Under the pieces are notes generated by a model. The model had not been told where the DNA came from, ran no database searches, and was given only the letters and a program-made list of their open reading frames with translations. The position numbers were made by a program, and so were the translations under genes. Of a stretch of 64,000 nucleotides of DNA, positions 46,758 to 54,698 are shown in pieces (position 1 is the first letter of the stretch; each line of letters opens with the position of its first letter). Location: contig CAVTOY010000010.1 of NCBI GenBank assembly GCA_963736445.1, forward strand, positions 1-64,000, in the 5' to 3' direction. This DNA is from Thiosocius sp963736445 (GTDB lineage Bacteria; Pseudomonadota; Gammaproteobacteria; Chromatiales; Chromatiaceae).

Positions 46758-47882
46758 ATGTCTAACCAGCCCCCAGTCTACGGACCCTGGCAAGTGCCGC
46801 GCACTCGCCGGGCTTGGGTGACCCTTTTAGCGGTAGCATTTTTATGGCCGGCCAGTGGTCTCGCGGCCGGCGCCGCCTATGACTTCGAAGGCCTGACCGG
46901 CGTCCTGATCGAAGGCCAAGACAACTGGGTCGCCGACCCGGCCGGCGGCAGCGGTATTGTTGACTTCGGCGAGGACACGGTCAACGATTCGCTGGTGATG
47001 CGGCCATTCCCGACCACGGCCTTCAGCCAATACGTCTATTTGACCCGGGTCAACGACGAGGCTTTCGGTTTTAGCCCCTTCTTTGGGGAAGAGACCGAAG
47101 CGGTGATGCAGTTCGACGCAACGGGGGCCGGCACCAGCGCCCTCGCCTTGGGGCGAGACCTTAACGGCAATGGTATCCTGGACCGCAGCGGCGGGGAACT
47201 CGGCCCCCAGTTCGGCTTTACGCGCGACCCGATGACCGGCGAGAGCTACCTCTTGCTGTCGGGGGCCGATCTGGGCACCGTCCATTTGGCGGAGCTGAGA
47301 GGCACCCGCCAACCCGGTGATTGGTATCGGCTACAGCTACGCATGGACCTGAGCCAAGGCACCGGCAGCGTTTATTACCGAAACCTGAGCCTGGGCGACG
47401 AACTGATGGTGCCAATGCCCGGGCTGCAAGATGTCGACCTGGAGCTGGGGCGTCTGGCCCCGCAGGCCGGGCCCACGGCCTGGAACGCCCTCTGGGTGAC
47501 CCAATTGGAGACAGGCACGAACAACAACCGGCCCAGCGTGGACAATCTGGTACCCCATGTGCCGGCGATAGTGGCCGCCAATCTGGACCTGTACTTCCAG
47601 GCTGTCGACGGCAGCGCTGATTTCGACGCGAAGTTCGATGCGGTGCTGGAATGGTTTGACAACCCCGCAGACCCCAACGGGCTGTATTGGCGCCTGCACC
47701 AGGTTCGCCTCGCCGAGCGGGCCAACGGCGACAGTGCCGATCTGGACGCAGCGCTGAACATCGCGATCGAGGCCATCGACGTGCTGGCAGTGCTGCCGCA
47801 GTCCGGGGAGCTCAGAGACCAGGTGCTCGAATACCAGGGCATGCAAGGCACCCCGGGCACCATGACCTGGAAGCTTCAATAG
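46758..47882 (+). CDS. Exported protein of unknown function
   Basis: 374 residues with a signal peptide (WVTLLAVAFLWPASGLAAG). The mature part begins AAYDFEGLTGVLIEGQDNWV and contains beta-rich, jelly-roll-like sequence to about residue 270 (FSQYVYLTRVNDEAFGFSPF, WYRLQLRMDLSQGTGSVYY), reminiscent of concanavalin-like or LamG folds. A helical C-terminal region follows (VAANLDLYFQAVDGSADFDA, LAERANGDSADLDAALNIAI). I do not recognise a family. No cysteine or heme motif is evident. The remnant of an outer-membrane protein follows. Confidence 0.65.
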   Translation: MSNQPPVYGPWQVPRTRRAWVTLLAVAFLWPASGLAAGAAYDFEGLTGVLIEGQDNWVADPAGGSGIVDFGEDTVNDSLVMRPFPTTAFSQYVYLTRVNDEAFGFSPFFGEETEAVMQFDATGAGTSALALGRDLNGNGILDRSGGELGPQFGFTRDPMTGESYLLLSGADLGTVHLAELRGTRQPGDWYRLQLRMDLSQGTGSVYYRNLSLGDELMVPMPGLQDVDLELGRLAPQAGPTAWNALWVTQLETGTNNNRPSVDNLVPHVPAIVAANLDLYFQAVDGSADFDAKFDAVLEWFDNPADPNGLYWRLHQVRLAERANGDSADLDAALNIAIEAIDVLAVLPQSGELRDQVLEYQGMQGTPGTMTWKLQ

Positions 47883-47961
47883 ACCCCGGGTACCAAGGAA
47901 GGGGGTTAGCCGGTGAAAAGCGCAAATTCACCCTGAAGGCAGAAGCCTGAATCATCGATTT

Positions 47962-48199
47962 CGGTATCAGCTACCTTGCGTTTCAATGACCACTGGCGCC
48001 TGCGTGTCGGTAACAACTACCGTGGCTTCAGGGTGGACGATGTCAATGAAACGTGATCGGTCTTCGGCGGGTTGGGTTGCCAATTCAAGGTTAGGGATAA
48101 CGACTCCCACGTATCTGCCGGCTATCGATATCTTCACCTCCACTACGAGGACGACTTCCTCAAGATCAACGTAGACGTCAAGGGGCCGCTGGTGGGGTT
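47962..48199 (+). pseudogene. Outer-membrane beta-barrel protein, C-terminal remnant
   Basis: One frame reads LRFNDHWRLRVGNNYRGFRV, then a TGA stop, then VFGGLGCQFKVRDNDSHVSA and GYRYLHLHYEDDF, ending KGPLVGF. This is the typical end of a small OmpW/OmpA-like barrel (normally finishing GPLVGxEFRF). The internal stop, missing 5' end and abrupt switch at 48200 into inverted trmO-like sequence show that it is a broken fragment. Confidence 0.6.
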
Positions 48200-48352
48200 C
48201 ATCGCCGCATCGCCAAAGGGCGCGAGCAGCCGGACTTCACTGATCGCACTCGGCACCAGCCCCGGCTGGCGCGGGATTCCGAAGCGCTCCTGGAAGGGCG
48301 AGCGCACTCGCGCGACGGGTTTGATGACGATATCGCGTTTATCCTCGCTCAC
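48200..48352 (-). pseudogene. trmO 5'-fragment (duplicate)
   Basis: On the minus strand about 50 codons match the start of the trmO gene at 39894-40619: IKPVARVRSPFQERFGIPRQ and PGLVPSAISEVRLLAPF, ending at DAAM. DNA similarity is also clear (for example a shared GGGCGCGAGCAGCCGGAC). The copy stops where the outer-membrane remnant begins. It is about 8 kb from the intact gene and in the same orientation, so it looks like a partial duplication or an imported allele. Confidence 0.8.
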
Positions 48353-49120
48353 TGCTGCGCCCCCTGCCCTGAATACCTTCAGCGCCTGGACGTCAAAGCC
48401 CGTTGGTAGGCTGCGGATGTCCGTGTTGAGGCAAGCATGGTGCATTCTCGCGTGGCCGCACGCGCCCTCGCCCGCTGCGGGCCCGCCGCTCCATGCGCGC
48501 GCCGTGCGCAGCGCACCACGACCTCGTGTCGTCATTGTCAGGATTTTTTACACGCCATCGGCGCGACACCGTCGGGCCCGGCGGCCGCCGCGACCGATCC
48601 CAGACCGCGAAAGGATATTTTTTCCTTTTGATAACGGCTATTTACGATAACTTGAGTTAAGTGGACTGTCGCAGATCAACTGGATCACGAAACCAGGATG
48701 ACACGCGCATAAGCAAAAGCTTAATGTGTGAACCATGTCACAAATTTCTCGTCATCCCAGCCGCAGAAAAGTGACCCACAACGGCCTGTCGAAAATCTTT
48801 ACACGGCCACCCAAAGCGTCTTCTGAACGCCTTTATTCTTCAAAAAAAACAATAACTAAAAATCGGTGGCCCGGTTCTTGCCGGTAGTTAATCGGACAAC
48901 GCGATGACCGAGCGGTGTCCGTCAGGCCGATGTTGCGTGAGTCGTCAAATTGCAGCACCGGAAGACCACGGCTCGAGCAGCAATCTGGCGCACGGCGTCT
49001 GATAGCAGGTTGTATAGAGCCCGATAGCACAGCGGTCGTTTTGGAGAGGACGCGGGCAGCCCGCTCCCGTCTCACTGAGACGGCCTCAATCGGGTACCAA
49101 GAGATATTAGGAGAATGACC
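48353..49120. other. Long leader region upstream of the PEP-CTERM gene
   Basis: No gene is supported in this 770-bp stretch. The part from about 48600 to 48870 is distinctly more AT-rich than its surroundings. It contains the sigma54-type promoter at 48867-48881 and a leader of about 230 nt before the next start codon. Confidence 0.5.
48867..48881 (+). promoter_or_regulatory. Sigma54 (-24/-12) promoter
   Basis: TGGCCCGGTTCTTGC matches the RpoN consensus TGGCACG-N4-TTGC at all but one position, with the required GG and GC dinucleotides at correct spacing. It is 240 bp upstream of the PEP-CTERM-like gene. PEP-CTERM proteins in several bacteria are known to be expressed from RpoN promoters under the PrsK/PrsR system. 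Confidence 0.65.
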
Positions 49121-49918
49121 ATGGGTGAGATGACAAAACCTTTTAACCGGACGCCGCAGTGGCTCGGCAAGACGATTGCGGCCGCTGTACTGGCCTGGGC
49201 GATCCTTCCGGGCAGCGCGCTGGCGATGGCAACATATGACGTCGCCGCTTTTGCCGATCTGTTTTTCGACGAGCTTCCGGTCGGCGTGACGAGCACTGCC
49301 GCACCCCCTCCCACGATAACCGCGGGGACGAGCGAAACCGGCAATGCCCAGGCACAGGCGGTCGTCAATGCCAGTACGGTCGTGCTCACCGACGATGAGG
49401 CCATACACAACGCGCGCGTCTTTGGGCAGGCGAATGCAACCGGTGCAGACCCGTCTTCATCCTCGTTTGCCTCGCTGTCGACCTCATCGGCGATCACGTT
49501 GGAAAACGCGAGCTTAGAAGTGCAGTCCGTCGACATCTTTCTCGCTTACTCAGCGAATCTGGTCACAACGCTAGACGACATCCTCAACGAGGCGGTCTCT
49601 GCAAGCGTCGAGATCTTCCTGGACGCATTCGACTTCGCAACGGGTGCAAACACCCCACTGTTCAGCTTCGAGCGGTTCATTGACTCGGTGGACGAGATTC
49701 TCGTGCAGGACGCTTTCGAGACGACCGTCTCGGTCGCGGGATCTGACGGAGAATTTCCGGGCGAGGTCGGACTGACGCTTCGCGTCAACGTGCTGGGCAG
49801 CGCAGAATCTGTGCGCATAGAACCGCCTGTCCCCGGCGTCCCGGTACCCGCCACGCTGGCCCTTCTGGGCATCGGCCTGCTTGGCCTCGCCTCGCACAGA
49901 CGCCGTGCAGCTGCCTGA
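49121..49918 (+). CDS. PEP-CTERM-like sorting-signal protein
   Basis: 265 residues from MGEMTKPFNRTPQW at 49121, which has GGAG 7 nt upstream (an ATG 6 nt earlier sits too close to it). The protein has an N-terminal signal peptide, an Ala/Thr/Ser-rich beta body and the C-terminal tripartite sorting signal: VPVPATLALLGIGLLGL then SHRRRAAA. This matches the PEP-CTERM pattern (motif, hydrophobic helix, basic tail) recognised by exosortase, with VP in place of EP. No exosortase gene is in the window. Such proteins are typically surface or extracellular-matrix components. Confidence 0.8.
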   Translation: MGEMTKPFNRTPQWLGKTIAAAVLAWAILPGSALAMATYDVAAFADLFFDELPVGVTSTAAPPPTITAGTSETGNAQAQAVVNASTVVLTDDEAIHNARVFGQANATGADPSSSSFASLSTSSAITLENASLEVQSVDIFLAYSANLVTTLDDILNEAVSASVEIFLDAFDFATGANTPLFSFERFIDSVDEILVQDAFETTVSVAGSDGEFPGEVGLTLRVNVLGSAESVRIEPPVPGVPVPATLALLGIGLLGLASHRRRAAA

Positions 49919-50171
49919 GAAGCGAACTCATGAATCGAGTACGCAACATGCAACCTGAATCCAAAGGGAGGTGAGGGCAGCCATCAGGTCGCCGCCGCAG
50001 TACGCCAACCAGATTTACATTGACCGATCGACAGAACGCGGTTCAGGGCCAGCCACGGCCCGGACGCAACACGAGGAGCTTGGCCGGTGTCGGAGCACGT
50101 CTCCTACGCACATCGGCACGAGCAACGATGAAAGGGAATACACGCTGGGCCATACCCAGTGGGGAGGAAAA

Positions 50172-52424
50172 ATGACCATCGGACACCACAAACCCGCAGT
50201 GACCACCCTGGCGCTGGCTATCAGCGTCGCCCTGGGGATCGTCGCGACACCTGCACAGGCGTATGAGTCGCCAGTGCACGTGTTTTCGGTCGACGACGTC
50301 CTCGGCGACTTCGACGGCACCACCTACGGCAACACCGGTGCCACTGAGGACCGTTCGATCATCTGCGGCGAACCGAGCAGCGACGTGCAGAAATGCCCCG
50401 ACGACGCGGCACAGCCAATCGTAGACAAGAAAACCGGGCAAGAACTTTACCCAATCGACAGTGAGTATGGCTTCTACGTGGTCGACTTCGTCGGCGCACT
50501 GGAGAAGGTGAGGGATGGCGACTACGGCGAGGGCTGGATCGGCAACCTGATTGACGGCTCCGGCGTCGCGATATCGAACGCGATCACCGATCGCTACAAG
50601 GTCAAGGCCCCGCTGGGCACCTGGTGCCAGGGTCTGGGTGGCAACTCGGTGAAATGCTCGACCGAGCACTACACCACAATGGAGCACGTGCTGAGCTGCC
50701 ACGAGGTGATCCCGTATTTCTATTCAGACGAGGTTCCCGAGGGTTCGGGCATTTGGTTCCAGGGCACCCAGCAGACGCCCGACGTTCCACCGAGCCTGTA
50801 TGTCGATTGCGCCGAGCAGGGCCTGGATGACGAGCTGTTTGTCCTGGTTGACGGTGCCGCCACTGAGCGTCTGATCGACTCCACCCCCTGCCTGTCGAAG
50901 GATCCCAACGATCCGTCAGGCTGCCAGATGTTCGCGAACGACAACACCACCGTGCTCGACGACATCGCGGTCGGGAGCGACTATTCGGTGACTCTGAAGG
51001 ACGACGGCAAGGCGCTGTATCGCTGGGGTGCGCTGATCAAGCGGCCGAACGACGTGCGCCTGTACGCCCGCCTGGAACTGCCGGCCGAGTGGAAGGAGCG
51101 TGATCCGGTTACGAACGAGCTGCCCAATTACACCGTGACCAAGGCCTGGCTAGTGGTCAATCACACCATCACCAACAATCCGAACGACCAGCTGCGTCCG
51201 GAAGACCTCGAGAACGAGGCCGCGATTGGCGTGCTGCCCGATCACACGATCGAAGAAGATGGCAAAGGCTTCGAGGTCTGGAAGTCGACCAAAGTGTGCT
51301 ACGAGGGTGACGGCGACCTGATCGACAATGAGGAAGGCACCTCGGATCCAACCGCGATCGGCGTGGGCACCGTCTTCAAGAACATGCAGTTCGCTGTCGA
51401 TGGCTCGGACGCCGACGAGCCGCTGCCGTTCTCGGGTGATCTGGTCAACGCGCTGACCAACGCCTGGTACACCACGATCGACCGTGAGCCGTTCGAGTGG
51501 TCTTATGTGCTGGAGACCGACGACGGTGACAAAACGATCGTCGACTACACCGGTTGCTCGGGCCCGCAGGATTCGGACTATGCAGCCGACTGCAACATCC
51601 CGGCCGATGCAACGCTGTACTCGGGTCCGCGCTGGCGCCTGAAGCCGAACAAGTTCGGCCAGGATCTGCCGGGTCTGGAGATTCCGACCACCGCGGCGCT
51701 GAACGAGCCCTGCACGCCACCACCTTTCACCAAGGAGCTGATCAAGTACGAGGTCGGCGCACCGACCACGACCGTGATCAACCTGCTTGATTGGAACGAG
51801 GAAGAAAACGGTCTGTCACCGCTGGCAACCAGCCGGGGCTGGGTCGACTCGCGGGCGTACAACGAGTTCATTAGCGTCGGTGAAGATGACGTTGTTGACG
51901 ACAATGGCGAGCCGCGTCAGATCACCTCGATCGGCGCACCGATGAGTGAGGACTTCGACCTCACCGTGTATATTAAAGGCGACCGCAAGCCGGTCAGCTT
52001 GTACAACGCCCAGCTGATCCTCGAGTATGAGGGTGAGCCGCCTCCGACCGAGCCTGCCGAGGTAGATATGGCGATGGACGCCATAGACGTACCGAGGTTT
52101 GTCTCGAGCCAGGATCCGGCGCTGCGTGTGTTCACGGTATCGGCTGAAGCCTGTAACCTTCTGAGTAACACCGACACAGCTGCCGGTACCATCACACTGG
52201 TCGGAGACGCCCTGGATGCAGGTGTGCCGGATGTCAGCTACGTGCAGCCCTTCAATGCTGTTGCTCCGGGAGACTGTGCGTTGGGAAGCTGGAGCTGGAC
52301 TGCACCTGATACGGGTACCTCCGTCAGATGGACAGCCACCGTGTCTGTGTCAGGAGATCTGACCGATCCAGTTCCCGAAAACGACACGCTGAAGAAGCGG
52401 ACCACGGTGTATCCGCTCTACTAA
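50172..52424 (+). CDS. Large exported protein of unknown function
   Basis: 750 residues. The start at 50172 has a strong GGGGAGGAA just upstream and yields a signal peptide (AVTTLALAISVALGIVATPAQA). The mature protein is acidic, beta-rich and contains about 12-14 cysteines, none in a CxxCH heme motif. The last 120 residues (EVDMAMDAIDVPRFVSSQDP onward, ending RTTVYPLY) look like an Ig-like or CARDB-type domain. I do not recognise the main domain. A strong terminator follows, so it is the end of a transcription unit. Confidence 0.75.
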   Translation: MTIGHHKPAVTTLALAISVALGIVATPAQAYESPVHVFSVDDVLGDFDGTTYGNTGATEDRSIICGEPSSDVQKCPDDAAQPIVDKKTGQELYPIDSEYGFYVVDFVGALEKVRDGDYGEGWIGNLIDGSGVAISNAITDRYKVKAPLGTWCQGLGGNSVKCSTEHYTTMEHVLSCHEVIPYFYSDEVPEGSGIWFQGTQQTPDVPPSLYVDCAEQGLDDELFVLVDGAATERLIDSTPCLSKDPNDPSGCQMFANDNTTVLDDIAVGSDYSVTLKDDGKALYRWGALIKRPNDVRLYARLELPAEWKERDPVTNELPNYTVTKAWLVVNHTITNNPNDQLRPEDLENEAAIGVLPDHTIEEDGKGFEVWKSTKVCYEGDGDLIDNEEGTSDPTAIGVGTVFKNMQFAVDGSDADEPLPFSGDLVNALTNAWYTTIDREPFEWSYVLETDDGDKTIVDYTGCSGPQDSDYAADCNIPADATLYSGPRWRLKPNKFGQDLPGLEIPTTAALNEPCTPPPFTKELIKYEVGAPTTTVINLLDWNEEENGLSPLATSRGWVDSRAYNEFISVGEDDVVDDNGEPRQITSIGAPMSEDFDLTVYIKGDRKPVSLYNAQLILEYEGEPPPTEPAEVDMAMDAIDVPRFVSSQDPALRVFTVSAEACNLLSNTDTAAGTITLVGDALDAGVPDVSYVQPFNAVAPGDCALGSWSWTAPDTGTSVRWTATVSVSGDLTDPVPENDTLKKRTTVYPLY

Positions 52425-52456
52425 TCAGAGTTGGCGAGTAGCTGTAGACCTTGTGA

Positions 52457-52486
52457 GGGAGGAAGCGTGGCTTCCTCCCTTTTTTG
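52457..52486 (+). terminator. Rho-independent terminator
   Basis: A perfect 10-bp stem GGGAGGAAGC/GCTTCCTCCC with a GTG loop, followed by TTTTTTG. It lies 33 nt after the stop of the large exported protein. Confidence 0.95.
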
Positions 52487-52671
52487 ATAGCGAGTCCGGC
52501 TGCCACGGCGAACGGGGCGGTTCAGCCCCAATTCAGCCTGTGGCCGCAAGATAGGTTTGTCGAACCCACATCGCCCCCTGCCGGGGCCGCGGGCCGCGAC
52601 TCGGGTGCAGACGACGGAAAATGCAGCGCCGGCCTCCCAGGGATAACCTGCAAGAAAAGGAGTACGACACC

Positions 52672-53136
52672 ATGAACACCAAGACATTGCTGCTGATCGC
52701 GGGCGTCCTGACGATGAGCGGCCCACTCGCGATAGCGGCCCAGATGCAAGGCGCACCCGGAGGCGGCACACCGGCAGCCGGAGGCAAGGGGCCCGGCATG
52801 GGTCACGACTACCGGCGCAACGTCGGCGGCCCGGGCATGGGACCCATGGCCGCGCCGGCCGACGCGCCCACCGCCACGCCGCAAGGACCCGGACCAGCGC
52901 CGCCCCCGGGCCTGGGCTATCGCGGCTATCCAGCCTATCCCAGCCGCGGGCCGGGCATGACGGTCCCCAATGGCAATCCCGGGCCGGGCCGCTTCGCGCC
53001 CGGACGCCAAGGCTATGGGTATCCCGGCTATCGCGGACAGGGCGGGTCGCCGTATCCGGGCCACCGCCAGTACGGCAACCCGCCCGGCTATCCGCCTGCG
53101 CCCCGTCAGCAGCCGCAACCGCAATTGGCGCAATGA
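52672..53136 (+). CDS. Exported Gly/Pro/Tyr-rich low-complexity protein
   Basis: 154 residues from MNTKTLLLIAGVLTMSGPLA at 52672, with AAAAGGAG upstream and a signal peptide ending near AIAAQ. The mature part is almost entirely Gly, Pro, Tyr, Ala and Arg (YRGYPAYPSRGPGM, YGYPGYRGQGGSPYPGHRQY). Such composition suggests an intrinsically disordered surface or matrix protein; a specific role is not visible. It precedes the ankyrin-repeat gene by 63 bp and may be cotranscribed with it. Confidence 0.65.
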   Translation: MNTKTLLLIAGVLTMSGPLAIAAQMQGAPGGGTPAAGGKGPGMGHDYRRNVGGPGMGPMAAPADAPTATPQGPGPAPPPGLGYRGYPAYPSRGPGMTVPNGNPGPGRFAPGRQGYGYPGYRGQGGSPYPGHRQYGNPPGYPPAPRQQPQPQLAQ

Positions 53137-53199
53137 GCCAAACCGGGCGTGGATTCACCCCGCACCGCATCACTGAGTAGCGAAGAGGACATCCGGAAC

Positions 53200-54555
53200 A
53201 TGTTCAAGAATCGAGTTTCTTTACTGGCCGCCGGCCTGCTGATCGCCGTGCTGGCCGCTCTGCCTGCACTGGCGGACGCACCACAGGACCTGCGCGACGC
53301 CGCGAAGCGTGGCGATACCGACAAGGTCGCCGAGCTGCTCGCTCAGGGCGTGCCAGTCGACCCGGACGCACCCGGTAGGCGTAGCGCGCTGATGGAGGCG
53401 GCCACGGCTGGCCATCTGGAGATGGTGGAGGGCCTGCTCGCGGCCGGGGCCAAGGTCGATGCGCGCGACGCCAAGCGCAAGACCGCGCTGATCCTGGCGA
53501 TCAACGCCGGCCACACCGAGATCGTGGCCAGGCTGCTCGAGGCCGGCGCCCGGCCGGAAGTCGCCGACAGCACCGGCAAGAGTGCGATTCACTGGGCAGC
53601 GCTGCGCGGGCGTATCGAGGCCATCCGCCTGTTGCTGGCAAGAAACGCCAACGTGAACGCTTTGGACAATGACGGCATCACCCCGCTGCTGATCGCGGCC
53701 GGGCGCGGCGACAGCGCACTGGTGCATCTGCTGGTCGAGCATGGCGCCGACATCGATACGATCGCCGAGAACGCCGGCTACAACGCCCTGATGCTCGTCA
53801 GCGCACGCGGCGACCTGGACAGCGTACAGCTGCTGCTCGACAAGGGCGCCAAGGTGAACCTGGTGGCCAGGGACAGGGATACCGCGCTGCTCGCGGCTGC
53901 GCGCGACGGGCATACCGAGGTCGCGACGCTGCTGCTGGAGCATAAGGCCGATCCCAACGTGGTCGACTTCCGCGGCCTGTACCCGCTCGCGCACGCGGTG
54001 CGCAAGGGTGACCTCGCGATGCTCGAGGCGCTGCTCGCGCAGGGTGCCGACGCCAATGCACAGGACCGCTATGGCATCACCCCGCTGATGATCGCGGCCG
54101 GTGCAGGCAGGATCGACCTGATCGATCGATTGCTGGTGGCCGGTGCCAGCGTCGACGCGGTGGACGGGCGGCGTGGCTTCACGCCGCTGATGGGCGCGGT
54201 CTGGACCAACCAGCCCGAGGCGGTGACCCTGCTGCTCGATAAGGGCGCACCAGTCGACCAGTCAGACAAGAAGGGCCATACCGCACTGTTCTGGGCTGCC
54301 AACCGCGGCTGGGCTCCGCTCGTCCCGCTGCTGATCGAGCGCGGCGCGGATGTGAATTCGGCCAGCAACAACGGCGTGACACCGCTGATCATCGCGACTG
54401 CGGCCGGCCACACCGAGGCGGTCGAGGCCCTGCTCAACGCTGGCGCCGATCTGAGCAGGGCCGATAGCAAGGGAATGACCGCACTCGACTGGGCGGAAAA
54501 GCGCGGCCACGCCGCGCTCGCCGAGCGCCTCAAGCTGGCGGCCACCACAGGTTAG
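53200..54555 (+). CDS. Exported ankyrin-repeat protein
   Basis: 451 residues from MFKNRVSLLAAGLLIAVLAA at 53200, with a signal peptide cut near ALADA. The rest is about 12-13 consecutive ankyrin repeats of 33 residues (for example GRRSALMEAATAGHLEMVEG, GITPLLIAAGRGDSALVHLL, GMTALDWAEKRGHAALAERL), forming one continuous solenoid. Periplasmic ankyrin proteins often act as binding partners, for instance near catalases or cytochromes. Here it lies 143 bp upstream of the multiheme cytochrome gene. No enzymatic domain is present. Confidence 0.9.
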   Translation: MFKNRVSLLAAGLLIAVLAALPALADAPQDLRDAAKRGDTDKVAELLAQGVPVDPDAPGRRSALMEAATAGHLEMVEGLLAAGAKVDARDAKRKTALILAINAGHTEIVARLLEAGARPEVADSTGKSAIHWAALRGRIEAIRLLLARNANVNALDNDGITPLLIAAGRGDSALVHLLVEHGADIDTIAENAGYNALMLVSARGDLDSVQLLLDKGAKVNLVARDRDTALLAAARDGHTEVATLLLEHKADPNVVDFRGLYPLAHAVRKGDLAMLEALLAQGADANAQDRYGITPLMIAAGAGRIDLIDRLLVAGASVDAVDGRRGFTPLMGAVWTNQPEAVTLLLDKGAPVDQSDKKGHTALFWAANRGWAPLVPLLIERGADVNSASNNGVTPLIIATAAGHTEAVEALLNAGADLSRADSKGMTALDWAEKRGHAALAERLKLAATTG

Positions 54556-54698
54556 CGTCGAACGCGTTCGGCCCGCGCCACGCGCCAACACCAAACAGAG
54601 CCCCTACGGGTCGCCTGCAATGATCCTCCGGTCTGGATAACCCTATTGAAATTGTGTAAAATTCATCATGTTGTTTACCTCGGAGGCGTCGCCTGACT

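Noticed and set aside
50172..52424. Large exported protein considered as a cytochrome because of its cysteines
   Set aside because: None of the cysteines forms CxxCH; motifs such as VLSCHEV lack the first cysteine.
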